NCBI RefSeq assembly: GCF_023973825.1
Contig: NC_090124.1
Span: forward strand, 240,001 to 304,000
Length of the DNA: 64,000 nt
Origin: Plasmodium brasilianum
Taxonomy: Eukaryota > Apicomplexa > Aconoidasida > Haemosporida > Plasmodiidae
Direction: 5' to 3'
In this document: positions 22,292-34,489 of the stretch, one piece after another
Layout: each line of letters begins with the position of its first letter
Numbering within the stretch: the stretch's first letter is position 1
The notes under the pieces: generated by a model
The model's input: only the letters and a program-made list of their open reading frames with translations
What the model was told of the DNA's origin: nothing
The model's database searches: none
Position numbers and translations under genes: made by a program

Positions 22292-25200
22292 CTATGCACA
22301 CACTGCGCACTTCTTCAACACTTGCTCTATCCCTTCCCTTTCTTTCTTCCTTTTACGTGTTTTGTTTTTGGAGTTCTTTATAAAATCTGATATTACATTC
22401 ATAAAATTTTTATCCTTTTCTTCTGCACCATCCAAATGGTCTCTCTTACCTTCCATTTCTGCTACACCTTTTTCCACACCATCTCCCTCGTGTTCCCTCC
22501 GCAAAAGGGTGGGGAGATCATTCTCCTTGCTCCTGCTTCTATCCGAGAGTATCTTCCCCCTTTTCCTTTTTTTCTTCTCCTTTTTGTGCTTCAATAAAGT
22601 ATAGACTTCTGTCTGATCATAAATTTTTCCTCCATCATCTTCATATTCTTTTTCCAAGTCAAATGACTCATTTTTGGTAACATCCTTCGAAGCAGGTGCA
22701 TCAGATTGGGAATCCTCATCTCCCATCTGATCTTTCTTCATATCTTCTCGAACATACGACTCCTTATTTTGATAATCCCCTATACTTTCCTTTTCCTTTG
22801 GTATTAAAATGTCTTCAAACAGTTTTTTTGCTTTCGTATATTTATTATTACATGTATTATTTATTATCTTATTTTTCTTATACTCCTTAAGTTTCATAAA
22901 ATTTCTAATGTAACTATTATAAACATTTATATCATTTTCAACCAACTGATCTAGTATCCTTTTTTTAATATTATTATTGCCTAACTTAAAAAAAGTTACA
23001 ACTATATGTGCCCCAATGTAATTAGTAGCAATATGTTTATATTCATTTTTAAATAATAAAAGAAAATGTCTTAGATGCTTTTCATTTATTAAATTAAATG
23101 TATGAGCAATTTTTTCACAAAGATGTGATAAAATTTTATCACAACTAAAATACAACAAGATGTTTCCTCGTAATTCTGTATTTCTTCGAACGAATGGTTT
23201 GCCTTTTTTTTTTTCTTTTTCATTTTGCATTTTCCCATTGCATTTATTTTCTTTCCTTGGATCGTTGTAGTTGTTCCAACTCCAAGAGTTACTTCCACTA
23301 ACTCCATTATGAACATGTTCAGTATTATTACAATTCTCAATTTTACTCTCCTTCCCAATTTGGTATTGCTTATTATTTTCATTATAACCATCGCCATTGT
23401 TATCATTATTATAACCATCATTATTATTATCATCCTTGTTACTTAACGAAAACGTATGAGCAAATTTTTTGTATCTTTCTATATCCTCTTTCCTCGGTTT
23501 ATTATTACTAACTATTTTAAAAAAATTACAAAAGTGCTTAAAAGAGTTTATTAAAGGCACAATGCATTCCTTTGGAAAAGATAGAAGATGAGATAATATA
23601 TTATACCCGTATATATCAATTTTTAAATAATTATAAAAATTATAATTATTCAAGTTTATATTATCATCGTTTTCAAAATTATCATGGATAATTTCATTTC
23701 CCTTTTTATCATCCATTTTATCGATTTTCTTCCTACCTACGTCAGCCTCTACCTTCTTCTCATTCTTAAAAACGTTACGAATGCAGGGGTGCAGGTCCTC
23801 GTACCTGCACATGCACAATATGCATATCCATAGAAATTTGGCACCACTGCTACTACCACTGATCCCGTTATTACCATTCACGTTGCTATCAACACCTCTA
23901 CCCACGATGCCATCAATGCTTCCACTCACCCCGCTCTCAACAGTGCTGAGTAAGCCACCCACGTTGAACCCCCTTATCAGCGAGTTAAACAACAGCTTGC
24001 AGTTCCTCTTGTAGTACTGCGCTAAATCAAACAAACCCTTCAACACGTTAAACTTTCTCCGCTTTATAACCATATCAATATCCACATTTTTTATTAATAA
24101 GTCAAACATTTCTTCAGTAATGTAATCACAGTTCAAATAATTGTACATGACCAAATTCGAATAAGCATTATCACATATTAAACTATTTATATTTTTAATA
24201 ATGTAAATATTAAAAACATAAAAAATATGTTCATGATTAATTTTTAAAAGCTTTTCTACCATTATACTAGGTCCATCCAATTTTATTAAAATATCTAGCA
24301 CCTGTTTTAATGGGCATATATCAAAGCCACAACAATTTTCACATGCTTTACTCATATAATATTTTTTCGTCCTTTCTATTACTAATATTTCACTTAATAA
24401 GTTACTACATTCTACATTCTTATCCTTTATCAACTCAAATAAGGTACCTAATGCTGGAACAGAGTAAGTGTTATATAATAAAGGTGATATCAAATACTGA
24501 CTCTTACTCTCATCTGAATATTTTTCATCGCTTTTTTCGTCCTTCCCTAATTTATTATTATTACCCTTATATATGTCATAAAATATATATTGATATAACA
24601 GATTTTTAAAATTCTGTGTTTCTTTTGGATTCATAATTTCGTCCGTAATTCGGTCAATAATCTTGTAGATATAACTATAAAACGTGCTACTAAGAGCAGA
24701 GGCACTATCAGTGTTGCTTCCATTGCAGCTACTGCTGCACCCCTTATCAATATACTTCAACTCCCTTTTTGAAATACTTTTTCTTGCTTTAGACTTCCTA
24801 AAGGTTATATTCGATATGTTAATACTTAGATAACCACCTAAGGAATATAAAAAGGACCTTAATACATGAGTACCGGACTTATCAAACATTAAGGTAAACA
24901 TATTTTCAACTGTCCCATTACAAATTTCGTTAAAATGGGATGAAATGCTTACGTAATTTTTATTCCTTTTCTTAATTTCTTCTATATATATATCTTCATA
25001 TTTATTAAAAAAAGGAAATACACATATCACTGTTTGCACAAAATGAGATGCATAACTGGAAATGGCCAAATATACAAAATTTCTCTTTATCACATGAAAA
25101 AAATTATTATAAATTTTTATACACTGAATGCTTATATCACTATTTTTCACATTTTTTTCATTATATTTTAATAAAAAAAAACAATAATAAATTAATTTTT

Positions 25201-25627
25201 CCATTATCTTAGAGCATTTCCTATTATTCATTAATTCCTCTACATTATTTTTTATTTCTTCTTTTATTTTTATTAAAATACTTATATCATCCTCTAAGTA
25301 GTACGAATATTCTAAATTTATGCTACCAAACGCTTTGTTACCTTTTTTTAAGTTCTCTTCTTTTAATTCATACACAAAATATTTTTCATACTTCTCATTT
25401 AAAATGTATGAAATATTGATAAGGTACTCACTAATCTCTTCCACACTGCTTGTCCTATTTTTTTCCTTATATTGTTTCTTGCTGTTATGATTACCATTTT
25501 TGTTATTGTGGCTAAACGTTTTGTTACCGCTGTTTTCCTCTTTGTTCCTATTAAAATACCTGAATGACTTGCTGTTCGTTCTGGCCTTAAACCCATTCAT
25601 TTTTGAGTAGAATGGATCCACGTACAT
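22292..25627 (-). CDS. Pumilio-repeat protein, probable nucleolar protein 9 (NOP9)
   Basis: This 1111-residue single-exon protein has weak Pumilio-type helical repeats. Diagnostic pieces are SSYASHFVQTVI (about residue 185), FDKSGTHVLRSFL followed by GGYL (about 247) and TNYIGAHIVVTFF (about 866). The SGTHVLRSFL/GG combination is typical of NOP9, which binds the pre-18S rRNA near its 3' cleavage site in the nucleolus and holds back the nuclease NOB1. Long Asn-, Lys- and Asp-rich insertions (for example about residues 740-830) and a basic KKKRKRGK-type tail, suited to a nuclear signal, explain the greater length compared with yeast or human NOP9 (about 650). The ATG at 25627 is used; a second Met (MNGFKAR) lies ten codons in. 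Other Pumilio-family members remain possible. Confidence 0.7.
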   Translation of the reverse strand: MYVDPFYSKMNGFKARTNSKSFRYFNRNKEENSGNKTFSHNNKNGNHNSKKQYKEKNRTSSVEEISEYLINISYILNEKYEKYFVYELKEENLKKGNKAFGSINLEYSYYLEDDISILIKIKEEIKNNVEELMNNRKCSKIMEKLIYYCFFLLKYNEKNVKNSDISIQCIKIYNNFFHVIKRNFVYLAISSYASHFVQTVICVFPFFNKYEDIYIEEIKKRNKNYVSISSHFNEICNGTVENMFTLMFDKSGTHVLRSFLYSLGGYLSINISNITFRKSKARKSISKRELKYIDKGCSSSCNGSNTDSASALSSTFYSYIYKIIDRITDEIMNPKETQNFKNLLYQYIFYDIYKGNNNKLGKDEKSDEKYSDESKSQYLISPLLYNTYSVPALGTLFELIKDKNVECSNLLSEILVIERTKKYYMSKACENCCGFDICPLKQVLDILIKLDGPSIMVEKLLKINHEHIFYVFNIYIIKNINSLICDNAYSNLVMYNYLNCDYITEEMFDLLIKNVDIDMVIKRRKFNVLKGLFDLAQYYKRNCKLLFNSLIRGFNVGGLLSTVESGVSGSIDGIVGRGVDSNVNGNNGISGSSSGAKFLWICILCMCRYEDLHPCIRNVFKNEKKVEADVGRKKIDKMDDKKGNEIIHDNFENDDNINLNNYNFYNYLKIDIYGYNILSHLLSFPKECIVPLINSFKHFCNFFKIVSNNKPRKEDIERYKKFAHTFSLSNKDDNNNDGYNNDNNGDGYNENNKQYQIGKESKIENCNNTEHVHNGVSGSNSWSWNNYNDPRKENKCNGKMQNEKEKKKGKPFVRRNTELRGNILLYFSCDKILSHLCEKIAHTFNLINEKHLRHFLLLFKNEYKHIATNYIGAHIVVTFFKLGNNNIKKRILDQLVENDINVYNSYIRNFMKLKEYKKNKIINNTCNNKYTKAKKLFEDILIPKEKESIGDYQNKESYVREDMKKDQMGDEDSQSDAPASKDVTKNESFDLEKEYEDDGGKIYDQTEVYTLLKHKKEKKKRKRGKILSDRSRSKENDLPTLLRREHEGDGVEKGVAEMEGKRDHLDGAEEKDKNFMNVISDFIKNSKNKTRKRKKEREGIEQVLKKCAVCA

Positions 25628-27513
25628 ATATATTTATACGTATTTATGTATATATATATGCATACTTACCACATACAAGAATTATATATATATATATATA
25701 AGTATATATACATATACTTAAGTATGTACATAAAAGCGAATGAAGCCGCTCGGTTGATATAATTTTTCCCCTTTTCAAAAAAATGGAAATATTTTAAACA
25801 AAAAAAGGCAAAAGGGATTTAAATTATAGTTTTGCTAAAATTTTAAAAATTCAATCCAATTTTCTCGAAATAAAAAAAATATATTTTATTGAAAAATAAT
25901 ATTTTATTATATTATTAGTTCTTTTCTATATTGCATTACGGGAAAATACATTTTTTGTAAATTTTTTATTCAATTATTTTGTACTTAACATCGTTGTTTT
26001 TGGAGGTACATTAATATTGCTTCACAATTTTTTTTTTTTTTTTTTTTTATTTTGTTTTCCTTTTCCCTGCATTTTATTAATTATTTTTGTTGTTTAATTT
26101 TTACATGTTCCCACTAAGTTTTTACATTTTGGGATTGTAGTAAAACCGCATGTATATCTTTTTCACGTTAATTAAAAAACTCTTGAACGATTTGCTCCAT
26201 TCATATTTTATTTTTGGAACAGTTAAGAATATACATGCATGTATTTATTCATATAATATACATTTATGTATATTTAGAGATACATATAACATAAATATAT
26301 CCCAATAGCTGTATTTAAATATATATATATATATATAAGTGCATTTATGTACATCTGCATATGTGTAGGATGTACGTGAACTTTGTGAGAATTTCTTTCC
26401 TTTACAACCTGTTGGAATTAAAGATTGCGCAAACTTGACAAATAATCTTTCTGACTTGTCTGCTCCTAAAAATTAGGATGCTATAATATTTTTATACATT
26501 AATAAAAACATAAAATAAAAATGAAAAATATAATGGCCTTACAAAAAGGAAATATAAAATTATATCCTTTTCTAAATATTCGTACATATATTTTTAATTA
26601 CACCGTTTAGTGTAATAACGTTGAACAAATTTTAGGAGCGCTTTCATAATTTCTTCTTATTATTCAACAATTACGGAAGTATGAAAAAGGAAGCTGTAGA
26701 TTTAGTGTCCAGTTCTCCGTGTCTTTTAAAAATACAAAATTGTTTTTCCTTTTTACGTTAATCTTAAACACAGGATATAAAAAAAATGGTAAACAAGGTG
26801 GGAAAAAGGAACATAAAAATATATATGTCTCTCTCTCTCCCACTGTATATATATATATAAATATGTGTGTATATGTGGGTAACATATAAAAATATATACA
26901 CTTAATTACCACCTCGCGCTTCAGCACACAAGCTTTGTGGAACATTGCTTATTCATATTTTTCTGACCTTGCAAGGTTTTTTTTTTTTTTTTTTTTTTTC
27001 TTACAATATTTAAAAATGTAATATGATAGTTTAGAGAGAATCTTTTCATGGTATATATACTTAGAACATTCGTTATTCATACCTCTGAAGAAATAATTTC
27101 CAAAAGGATAAAAAAAAAAAAAAAGAAAAATGTTGAATGATGTTCACTATATGCAAATTGAGAATAACAATTTTGCAAATTTTTTTTTTTTTTTTTTTTT
27201 TCTTCATATTATTCCTGTTATCACGAAGTTTATGAACATTGTCCTCTTCAAAATTTAACTAAATAAAACATTTCTGAATAAATTTTTTGCTTTGAGGTTA
27301 TGCATAAGTGCATACTTTTAATAATCAGAAATAAGACAAATAATTTATACTTGGTAAGAAGTATAAGGGACTGCGTAAAAGGAATCAGTTAGTGTATACG
27401 CGTATGTATGTTTGTTTGCATATTGTATATACGTATTCCTTTCCATAAGAGGCGCATTACGCAGTGACCAAAGGTTAATGCAAAACTGAAACATTAATGT
27501 GCAACTGGCATTG
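25628..27513. other. Divergent intergenic region
   Basis: The NOP9-like gene (-) and the saposin-like gene (+) diverge from here, so it should contain both promoters. It holds TA tracts (25685-25700, 26315-26336, 26846-26860), long poly-T runs (about 26029-26048, 26977-26999, 27180-27201) and a ctctctctc tract at 26829-26838. No coding exon is supported. Confidence 0.55.
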
Positions 27514-28212
27514 ATGACTCACCGTTTCAACAAAATGAATAGTATGATAAAAGGTTTTCTTCTATATTGTACTCTTCTTTTTTCTTATTCATTCTTTGTA
27601 CGCTTTTGCAATATTATTAATTGTATAAATGTAGGAAAAGACTACTTTACCGATTTGTTAAAAATTGGAATTTTTGATAATAGTACAAGGAAAATAAAAA
27701 AAGAGATATATGAAAATATTAATAAGACTCATAATACATATTCTGCATGCAAAACATGCATAAAATTGGTACAGCTTTTGACTAGAATAATAAAAAAGAA
27801 AAAAGAAACGTATGTTGATATTGCAATAGAAGATACACTAGAACTTAATTTATGTAATTCTGAATTATGGAAAAAATATTTTAATTACGATGAGTTGCTA
27901 TACAATGAGTATGCGATAGAACATTGTGAATACACTTTAAGAATTATTAAAGATAGTATAGAGTTACATATATATCAATTATATAAAAATGAAGAATTAT
28001 TTTATGTAAAAGTATGCACAAACATACATCATATATGCAAAATGGCTATTAACGAGGAAAAAACTAGACTCAGTAGTTACACAAAAGTTAAATTTATCTA
28101 TGAACTGTACTCCAAATACTTAACAGAGGAGGTAAACATATGTTACTTTCACGTTTGCATGTACATGTTAAGAATATAAAAATAAGTAAAAAGGTCAAAC
28201 ATGGTACACGCT

Positions 28213-28247
<35 letters not shown>

Positions 28248-29416
28248 TCATATCCTCACGTTTAACAATTTTATTTTATGTTATCAATACAGTATTTTCA
28301 CTAATACAACAAATCAAGTAGCTCTTAGATGTACCATTTCTTCTTAATATTTCAAGAATATAATCAGTTTCTTTGATGTCTATTTTGATGTGTCTGTTTT
28401 TACTTCAGCTTGTGCTTACATTATTATGCTTCCCATTTGCGGCTCTCTCACCACACACATATGAATACATATAATACATACATACATACATATAATACAT
28501 ACATACATACATATAATACATAAATACATACATATATATATATATATAATACAAATGTGTATATATATATGAATATATATATTTTTTCATACCCTATAAA
28601 ATTATACTATATCGCAGGAGGGCTTCAGTACCACGACCAAAGGTCTTCCTTATAAAATAATAGATGCATCTAGCAAGGATAATTCAAAACTGAAGAAAAG
28701 TAACTATGCTTTAATTCAATCCGAAATAAAGATAATGCACCAAAACTATTCGTATAATAATTTCAAAAATAATAATTTCAGATTAATTAAAATAAATAAG
28801 GTAATAGAAAATTAAAGAGTCCATACATATGAAAAATCAGCAATTGGTGTATAAATTTTATTATTTTTTTTTTTTTCCATTATATTTCTCTAATATCAGT
28901 TGGAAGATAAAGTTATGGAGTTATTTCTGATGATGAGAGAGAAGGACGTGTTCATTTTCCTTTTTACCAATGATCATTCTGGTGAAGGTACGAACATATT
29001 TTATTAACATATACTATATATAAATATTTATTATGCGGGTGTTCCTATATATATGTACATGGGTGTATGCACGTGGGTATATTCACGTGGGTATATGCAC
29101 GTGGGCACATGTACGTAGGCACATGCACGTAGGCACATGTACGTGGGCACATGCACGTGGGTACATACACATATGTAAACTCATTTGGAAAGAACAAGCA
29201 AAATACATCTCCAAAAACAAATCAAAATATGCATTAACTTCTTTTCTTTTTAAAGGGCGTTCTCCCAATGATTCCATCCTTGAGATAAAAATTAAAATAC
29301 ACAAAGCATCAGACTATATGGACGATGTTGTAAAGGGGACATATAAAAATACTCTAATTAATGATGATAATTTTTTATTATATAAATATTCATGCTCGCA
29401 AACTAGAAAATGTTGA
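27514..29416 (+). CDS. Secreted protein with saposin/Canopy-like cysteine pattern, four exons
   Basis: I reconstruct four exons: 27514-28131, 28618-28800, 28900-28987 and 29256-29416. Phases agree at every junction and give 349 residues. The N-terminus is a signal peptide (MIKGFLLYCTLLFSYSFFV region; Met codons at 27514, 27535 and 27544 are all possible starts). Exon 1 then carries CKTC, LC, EHC, VC and IC spaced along helical sequence, which resembles saposin-B or Canopy (DUF3456) proteins of the secretory pathway. Canopy proteins are ER-resident helpers for receptor folding. No KDEL-type tail is present; the end is KYSCSQTRKC. Intron 3 (28988-29255) contains the acgtgggcacatgc minisatellite. 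The gene structure is well supported; the fold is an inference from the cysteine pattern. Confidence 0.75.
29036..29170. repeat. Minisatellite inside intron 3 of the saposin-like gene
   Basis: Repeats of cacgtgggcaca/cacgtaggcaca units, G+C-richer than the surroundings. They produce a spurious open frame on each strand. Confidence 0.8.
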
Positions 29417-29715
29417 TAATGGGGAAAAAAAAAAAAAAAAAAAAAAAAAAAAGGAGGTTATGATATAAATACTCCCATTGAATACTTTTAAAACTTCAAA
29501 AAATTATGTAATTATGGACTCCTTCCTTTTCCCATTTTTGCTTTATTTTCTTTTATTTTATATTTTTTTAGTTATAACTGTTTTAGTCATTAATATTTAA
29601 AAATTCATTTAAACGTGTAACAATTCTTCTTTCCAAGTCGTTATACAAATTATCAACCTAAAAGGGGGAAAATATGTACCCATATAAGTACATGTATACA
29701 TACTTACATGCATAC

Positions 29716-29763
<48 letters not shown>

Positions 29764-29974
29764 CACTTTTGTTAGTTTTTCTTTTTTCCCCTTTAATTTC
29801 CCATTTTTATCTTTTTCTTTTTTTTTTTTTCATTTTAGACGAATTTAACGAATTTCGACAGGTCATCGTGTTTTCACGCAACTCTCTTTTAATGAATCCA
29901 TATGTGTGTAAGTGCATGTGATTGGTTCTACGTATAAACGTAGGTGTCAACTTCTGTGAATATATACATATGTT
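29417..29974. other. Convergent intergenic region
   Basis: This is the 3' flank of the saposin-like gene and of the C1a-32-like gene. It has poly-A at about 29426-29451 and a (TA)n tract at about 29719-29761. No coding sequence is seen. Confidence 0.55.
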
Positions 29975-31246
29975 TTATGTCGTGCATTTATTTTCGCCGC
30001 TTACTCTTCTTATCAACTTGTCCTTGGTGAAACCCTTTTCGATTGTTTCCCTTTTGCTAATGTCTTTTCCTATCATTGGGTGTTCTTCATCATTGATAAC
30101 AATGCTTCTTACATCCTTCAAAAATTTTTTCATATTTGTATCCTTCTTGTTATAAGTCTCTATTTCAAAAACATCAGGTTTATTTTTAATGTCGTATTTA
30201 TCAAAATATGTCTGCAATTCTTTAAAGAAAACTTCCTCTCCTTGTTCACTTGGATGTAAGTGGTTTATGCTTCCGACCGTCACTGCACGTAAAGGGAAGC
30301 GCTATTATAGGTTAGTAGCTCATGCATAAGAGCACTGTGCGCATTTCAGAACACACGCCCACACATACACATATACCCACACATACACATATACCCACAC
30401 ACACGCACGAACTTATATACAAATACATATATGCGTTTCGCGCTATGTATGTACGCGCCGCTCTATACACGTACGTCTAAGTAGCTCTTTCGTAGTATCG
30501 ACACCAGTGGAAGTGTTCAAATCACAGAGAACATTGTCGTCGTCAAAATATGTTGTAGGGGTTGCTTCAAAGTCAGGAAAGTCATTAGGATAGGATTCAA
30601 ATTTTATTTTATAAGTTGGACGAAAAATAAAATTATAAAAAGAAAAATTTCTAAAAAATGTATTTAATGAATATTTTATTAACATCTTTAGAGAGGAGTA
30701 AGAAAATATTTTTACATAATGAGGTGGCCTGTTAATGGAATGCTTGAACATGATATTTTTAAAATCTAAAAAAAGGTTTATCATGCTTTCAGAACCACTT
30801 ACAAATTTAAAAAACATATATTTTTTTATGGATAAATATGTGGATATCTCAACAATTGAAACATTTTTCTTAACACAATAAAGTAAAATATTGTAAAAAA
30901 AATCGCATATTATTTTTTTCATTTTTTTTTTTTGCCCTTCATTGGGGTTGTATAATGAATATTCTTTAATGTTGTCTATTATGTCGGTAGTACTTTTTTT
31001 TAATTTTTTCTTTTCAGTGTTTAACCCAGGCGGTAAAAAATCATCAATGCATACTTTTACTTTGTATTTTTCTCCTATTTTCATCTCTTGTGATATATTA
31101 AATGTTATCTTTAATTTTTCAAGAAGTAGTTTTTTTTGATTCTTCTTATTATTCATAATTATAATTTTCCGCATATCCTTCTCACTTATATCAGTGCAGG
31201 TAAAAAATATTGTATTAATATTTTCTCTTCCATCCTGTAGTCTCAT
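29975..31246 (-). CDS. Probable flagellar C1a-complex subunit (C1a-32/CLAMP-like) protein
   Basis: There are two exons on the minus strand, 30475-31246 then 29975-30282, joined in phase 1 across a gtacgt donor and cag acceptor, giving 359 residues. The middle part (YCVKKNVSIVEISTYLSIKK, then HSINRPPHYVKIFS, then a Tyr/Phe-rich stretch ending RPTYKIKFE) resembles, from memory, the C1a-32 family of axonemal central-pair proteins. Those proteins help regulate ciliary beating. In Plasmodium the only flagellated stage is the male gamete, so this gene would be expected to be gametocyte- and male-specific. The C-terminal exon (SINHLHPSEQGEEVFFKELQ) is charged and helical. No signal peptide or membrane segment is present. 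The gene model is firm; the family assignment is tentative and needs a profile search. Confidence 0.6.
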
Positions 31247-33033
31247 TTAATTGAAAAGTAAAAAATGGTAAATTCAAAAAATGGTTCGAAAGGGGGTTAC
31301 AGGGCTAGTGGATAGATGTCCTTAAGAAAGGGGCAACATAACAAGTCTACGATGCCACCGCTACTAAAACTTGCGGACTCTTCCACCTCTCACTTCAGTA
31401 ATTCGAAAAATGTATCCACTTTGGAATATTGCACATACATAAAAGCTTATACACATACGCACACAAGTATGGCGCTTTGTTATAAATGTATTAAATTAAA
31501 AAAAAAATTATATCTCTACATGTATACATATGCGCAGGATGTACATGTGCTGGCTTTCCCGTTGAGACAAAATTTTTGAAAACTTGAACAGTCATAAAAA
31601 AAATAAGCGTAATCGCAGCAGCGCCTATATTTTATAGCACTTTTCAGAGAAAGAAGAAACATAATGCCTACCTAAACTACAAACCTTTTTTTGCCTTCTT
31701 TAAATTGTTATCATAATAAAAAATATATTCGATGTAAGGAATTCAAATATTATACTTATCTTTTTAAAAGGAACAACTATGGAGTTATGTTTTCAAATGT
31801 CAAAACGGAAGTGCCGCTGTAAGGGGCCTTTGGGGAAATGAATGAGCAAAATTGCATAAAACCACATGCATATATGCAAATATGCTTATACGCACATATG
31901 TCCATACGCACATATGTCCATACGCACATATGCACATTATGTACATATTAATATTGCGTACTTCCGGGTACACATCATCCTTTGCTATATAATGTTTTTC
32001 CTTCCAAAAGGGGTAGCTATAAAATTGCATTTAATTAAAAATAAAGGGCAAATAGGACACCGGAAAATGTACAAACTAATTATGTGTTCATGTGTGCATT
32101 TTTAAATGTTCGAGGGAGTAAGGAAAAAAAAAAAAATAAGACAAAACTAATATTATGTAAAAAAATTAATACATACATACATATATATATGTATATAAAG
32201 ACCATTAGGAGCCAAATAACGTGAAAATGAAATATTTGCAAAAATAAATGGGTTAAAATGGGCTTCAAACTGATAAAAAAAAAAAAAAAAAAAAAAAAAC
32301 GATGTTTTAAAAAATATTTGACTTTAGCACAAATTTACATTCGAGGTGGACATATACGGAGAAGAGATAGAGCGTAAGTTTGGTATATTCAAGAAATATT
32401 AAAAATTTATAAAATTATGCAAAATTACATAAAGTTTGGCTAAATGCAAATGTCAATGAAACCCTAGGGGCATATACATGTTCAAACGCGCAAATGAATT
32501 TCACTTATATATGTGTAGATTTTGTACTATTTACTGCATGCAAAAATACAAAATATTCAAAAAAACGAAAAAAGTTTATTGAGGCTTCCATTCAGGAGAT
32601 AAATATGTACATAGGCTTTTGAGTGAACCAGAAAAAAAGGGGGATTCAACGCATTGTTCTTACACATCAGAAAATTATCAAATTTAAAATGCATTTTTTT
32701 TTCTTTTTTTTTTTTATTCTGTATGCACTTCTTTTTTATACATTGTTGTAATTCACAGCATACATTATATATACTACTTTTCTATACGCTTTTGATAAAA
32801 CAGTGAGACATGCACAATTTAAGGCCCACCATGGTACACCCTCTATTTTCATTATTATATTTCATTCTTCCTTTTTTCGAAAAATGTTATATAATAATAT
32901 GGCAAACATTTTGCAATAATACGACGATGGTTTTATAACACAATATGTTAGATCATGCAGTTCCACCTCTTTTGACAAATCAACCACTTCCTTTTTTGAT
33001 CCTCCCCTTTACTCTAAAAAATTCCTGAACAGT
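31247..33033. other. Intergenic region upstream of the C1a-32-like gene
   Basis: It contains a tccatacgcacatatg repeat (about 31885-31935), poly-A at about 32274-32299, and the 3' flank of the U1-70K gene. Open frames here are short and low-complexity. No coding exon is supported. Confidence 0.55.
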
Positions 33034-34419
33034 TCATTCATAATCATCATTATACGCATAATTATTCTGCACGCCATTCATACCATAAGTATTATTTCCT
33101 CTTTCCATATATCCTTCATTTTCTTCATTATACTCAATACTGTTATATCTCTCTCCTGCATCATCAACATAGGCTTCATATTCCCTCCCCCGATTTCCTT
33201 CCTCATATTCCCTCCCCCGATTTCCTTCTTCATATTCTCTCCCTAGATCTCCCCCTTCCCAGTCTCTCCCCTGATCTCTTTCCCTATGTTTGTTCCTATC
33301 CCGATGTCCATCTTTATCTCTAACGCGATCTCTATCCCGATCTCTATCTCTATCCCGATCTCTATCTCTATCCCGATCTCTATCTCTATCCCGATCTCTA
33401 TCTCTATCCCGATCTCTATCTCTATCCCGATCTCTATCTCTATCCCGATCTCTATCTCTATCCCGATCTCTATCTCTATCCCGATCTCTGTGTCTATCCC
33501 TTTCCTTACTACTCCTGTCCCTCTTTCGATGCTTATGACGGTGCCTATCGCGTGAGTCGCTCCTCCTGCTCCTATGCCTGTGGTCTCTCTTCGAGCTTCT
33601 TCTGTCATCCTCCTTTCGATGTTTAGGATTTTTGAGTGCACTATTCACATTACTGTTGTTATCACCACCACCATCGTTATCACCATTACCACCATCATCG
33701 TCGTCGTTCCTCTCATTATATAAAGGTACATTTTTATACATATCTTCCCCTTTTTTTTTGTCATTTCTATATTTATCTTTATTAATTAATACACTCCAAT
33801 TAATATTATGAGAAACCTTTTTCCTATCATCTGATCCCCTTGCTGGTCCTTTACCACCACCTAATCTTCGGGGTATCCAATTTTTAACAGTCCTTGCTCT
33901 TTCTATGTCTACTAGTATTCTTCTGTTGTCTATTTTCTTCCCATCTGCTAATTTATAAGCATCATTTAAACTTTTTGTATGTTCAAATTCAATAAAAGCA
34001 TATCCTCTAGGCTTGAAATTTTTATCATATATTATTTTCACTTTCCTAATTTTCCCATAATTTTCAAATTCTTTTTTTAATTTCTTTTCATTTACTTCAT
34101 ATGATAATCTACCAATAAATAATGTTTTCTTTGGATCACTCGTTAAATCTTCATATTTAAATGGGTCATATTCTTTTCTCTTTTCCTTTAACAGTAATTC
34201 GTTATATGTAATTTTTTCTTTTTTTTTCCTTTCTCTTCTTTCTTTTGTATTTTCTAATTTTATTTTTGGTGGTGGTTCTTTATCTTCAAAATAGTTTAAA
34301 TAATTTGCAACTCCACTATATTCTTTTGGTTTTTTTTTTTTTACGGGCTTGTAAAAATTTAGCAGTGGTCTCGCTTGAAATAAGATCAGTATATGCGCGG
34401 GCATACCAATAGCCGACAT
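33034..34419 (-). CDS. SNRNP70: U1 small nuclear ribonucleoprotein 70 kDa homologue
   Basis: This is the RRM protein of U1 snRNP that binds stem-loop 1 of U1 RNA and recognises 5' splice sites in the nucleus. The N-terminus (MPAHILILFQARPLLNF, starting at residue 6) and the YFEDKEPPP segment match the U1-70K N-terminal region that wraps the core particle. The RRM has RNP2 LFIGRL (residues 100-105) and RNP1 RGYAFIEF (138-145), followed by the family signature ADGKKIDNRRILVD, then PRRLGGGKG. The C-terminal third is an Arg/Asp/Ser tail with an almost pure DR dipeptide run, coded by an 18-nt tandem repeat. The ORF is a single exon of 461 residues, close to human U1-70K (437). The gene is divergent from SKP1. 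Confidence 0.95.
   Translation of the reverse strand: MSAIGMPAHILILFQARPLLNFYKPVKKKKPKEYSGVANYLNYFEDKEPPPKIKLENTKERRERKKKEKITYNELLLKEKRKEYDPFKYEDLTSDPKKTLFIGRLSYEVNEKKLKKEFENYGKIRKVKIIYDKNFKPRGYAFIEFEHTKSLNDAYKLADGKKIDNRRILVDIERARTVKNWIPRRLGGGKGPARGSDDRKKVSHNINWSVLINKDKYRNDKKKGEDMYKNVPLYNERNDDDDGGNGDNDGGGDNNSNVNSALKNPKHRKEDDRRSSKRDHRHRSRRSDSRDRHRHKHRKRDRSSKERDRHRDRDRDRDRDRDRDRDRDRDRDRDRDRDRDRDRDRDRDRDRDRDRDRDRDRDRDRVRDKDGHRDRNKHRERDQGRDWEGGDLGREYEEGNRGREYEEGNRGREYEAYVDDAGERYNSIEYNEENEGYMERGNNTYGMNGVQNNYAYNDDYE
33315..33495 (-). repeat. 18-nt tandem repeat coding for the DR dipeptide tail of U1-70K
   Basis: About ten near-identical copies of cgatctctatctctatcc encode DRDRDR. The copies are almost invariant at DNA level, so copy number is probably polymorphic. 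The unit is divisible by three and opens other frames on both strands. Confidence 0.9.
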
Positions 34420-34489
34420 TGTTTAAATGGTTTATTTGAAATCTCCGCGGGCTGAAAGTATGCTAATATATGTACATACATGCATATAA

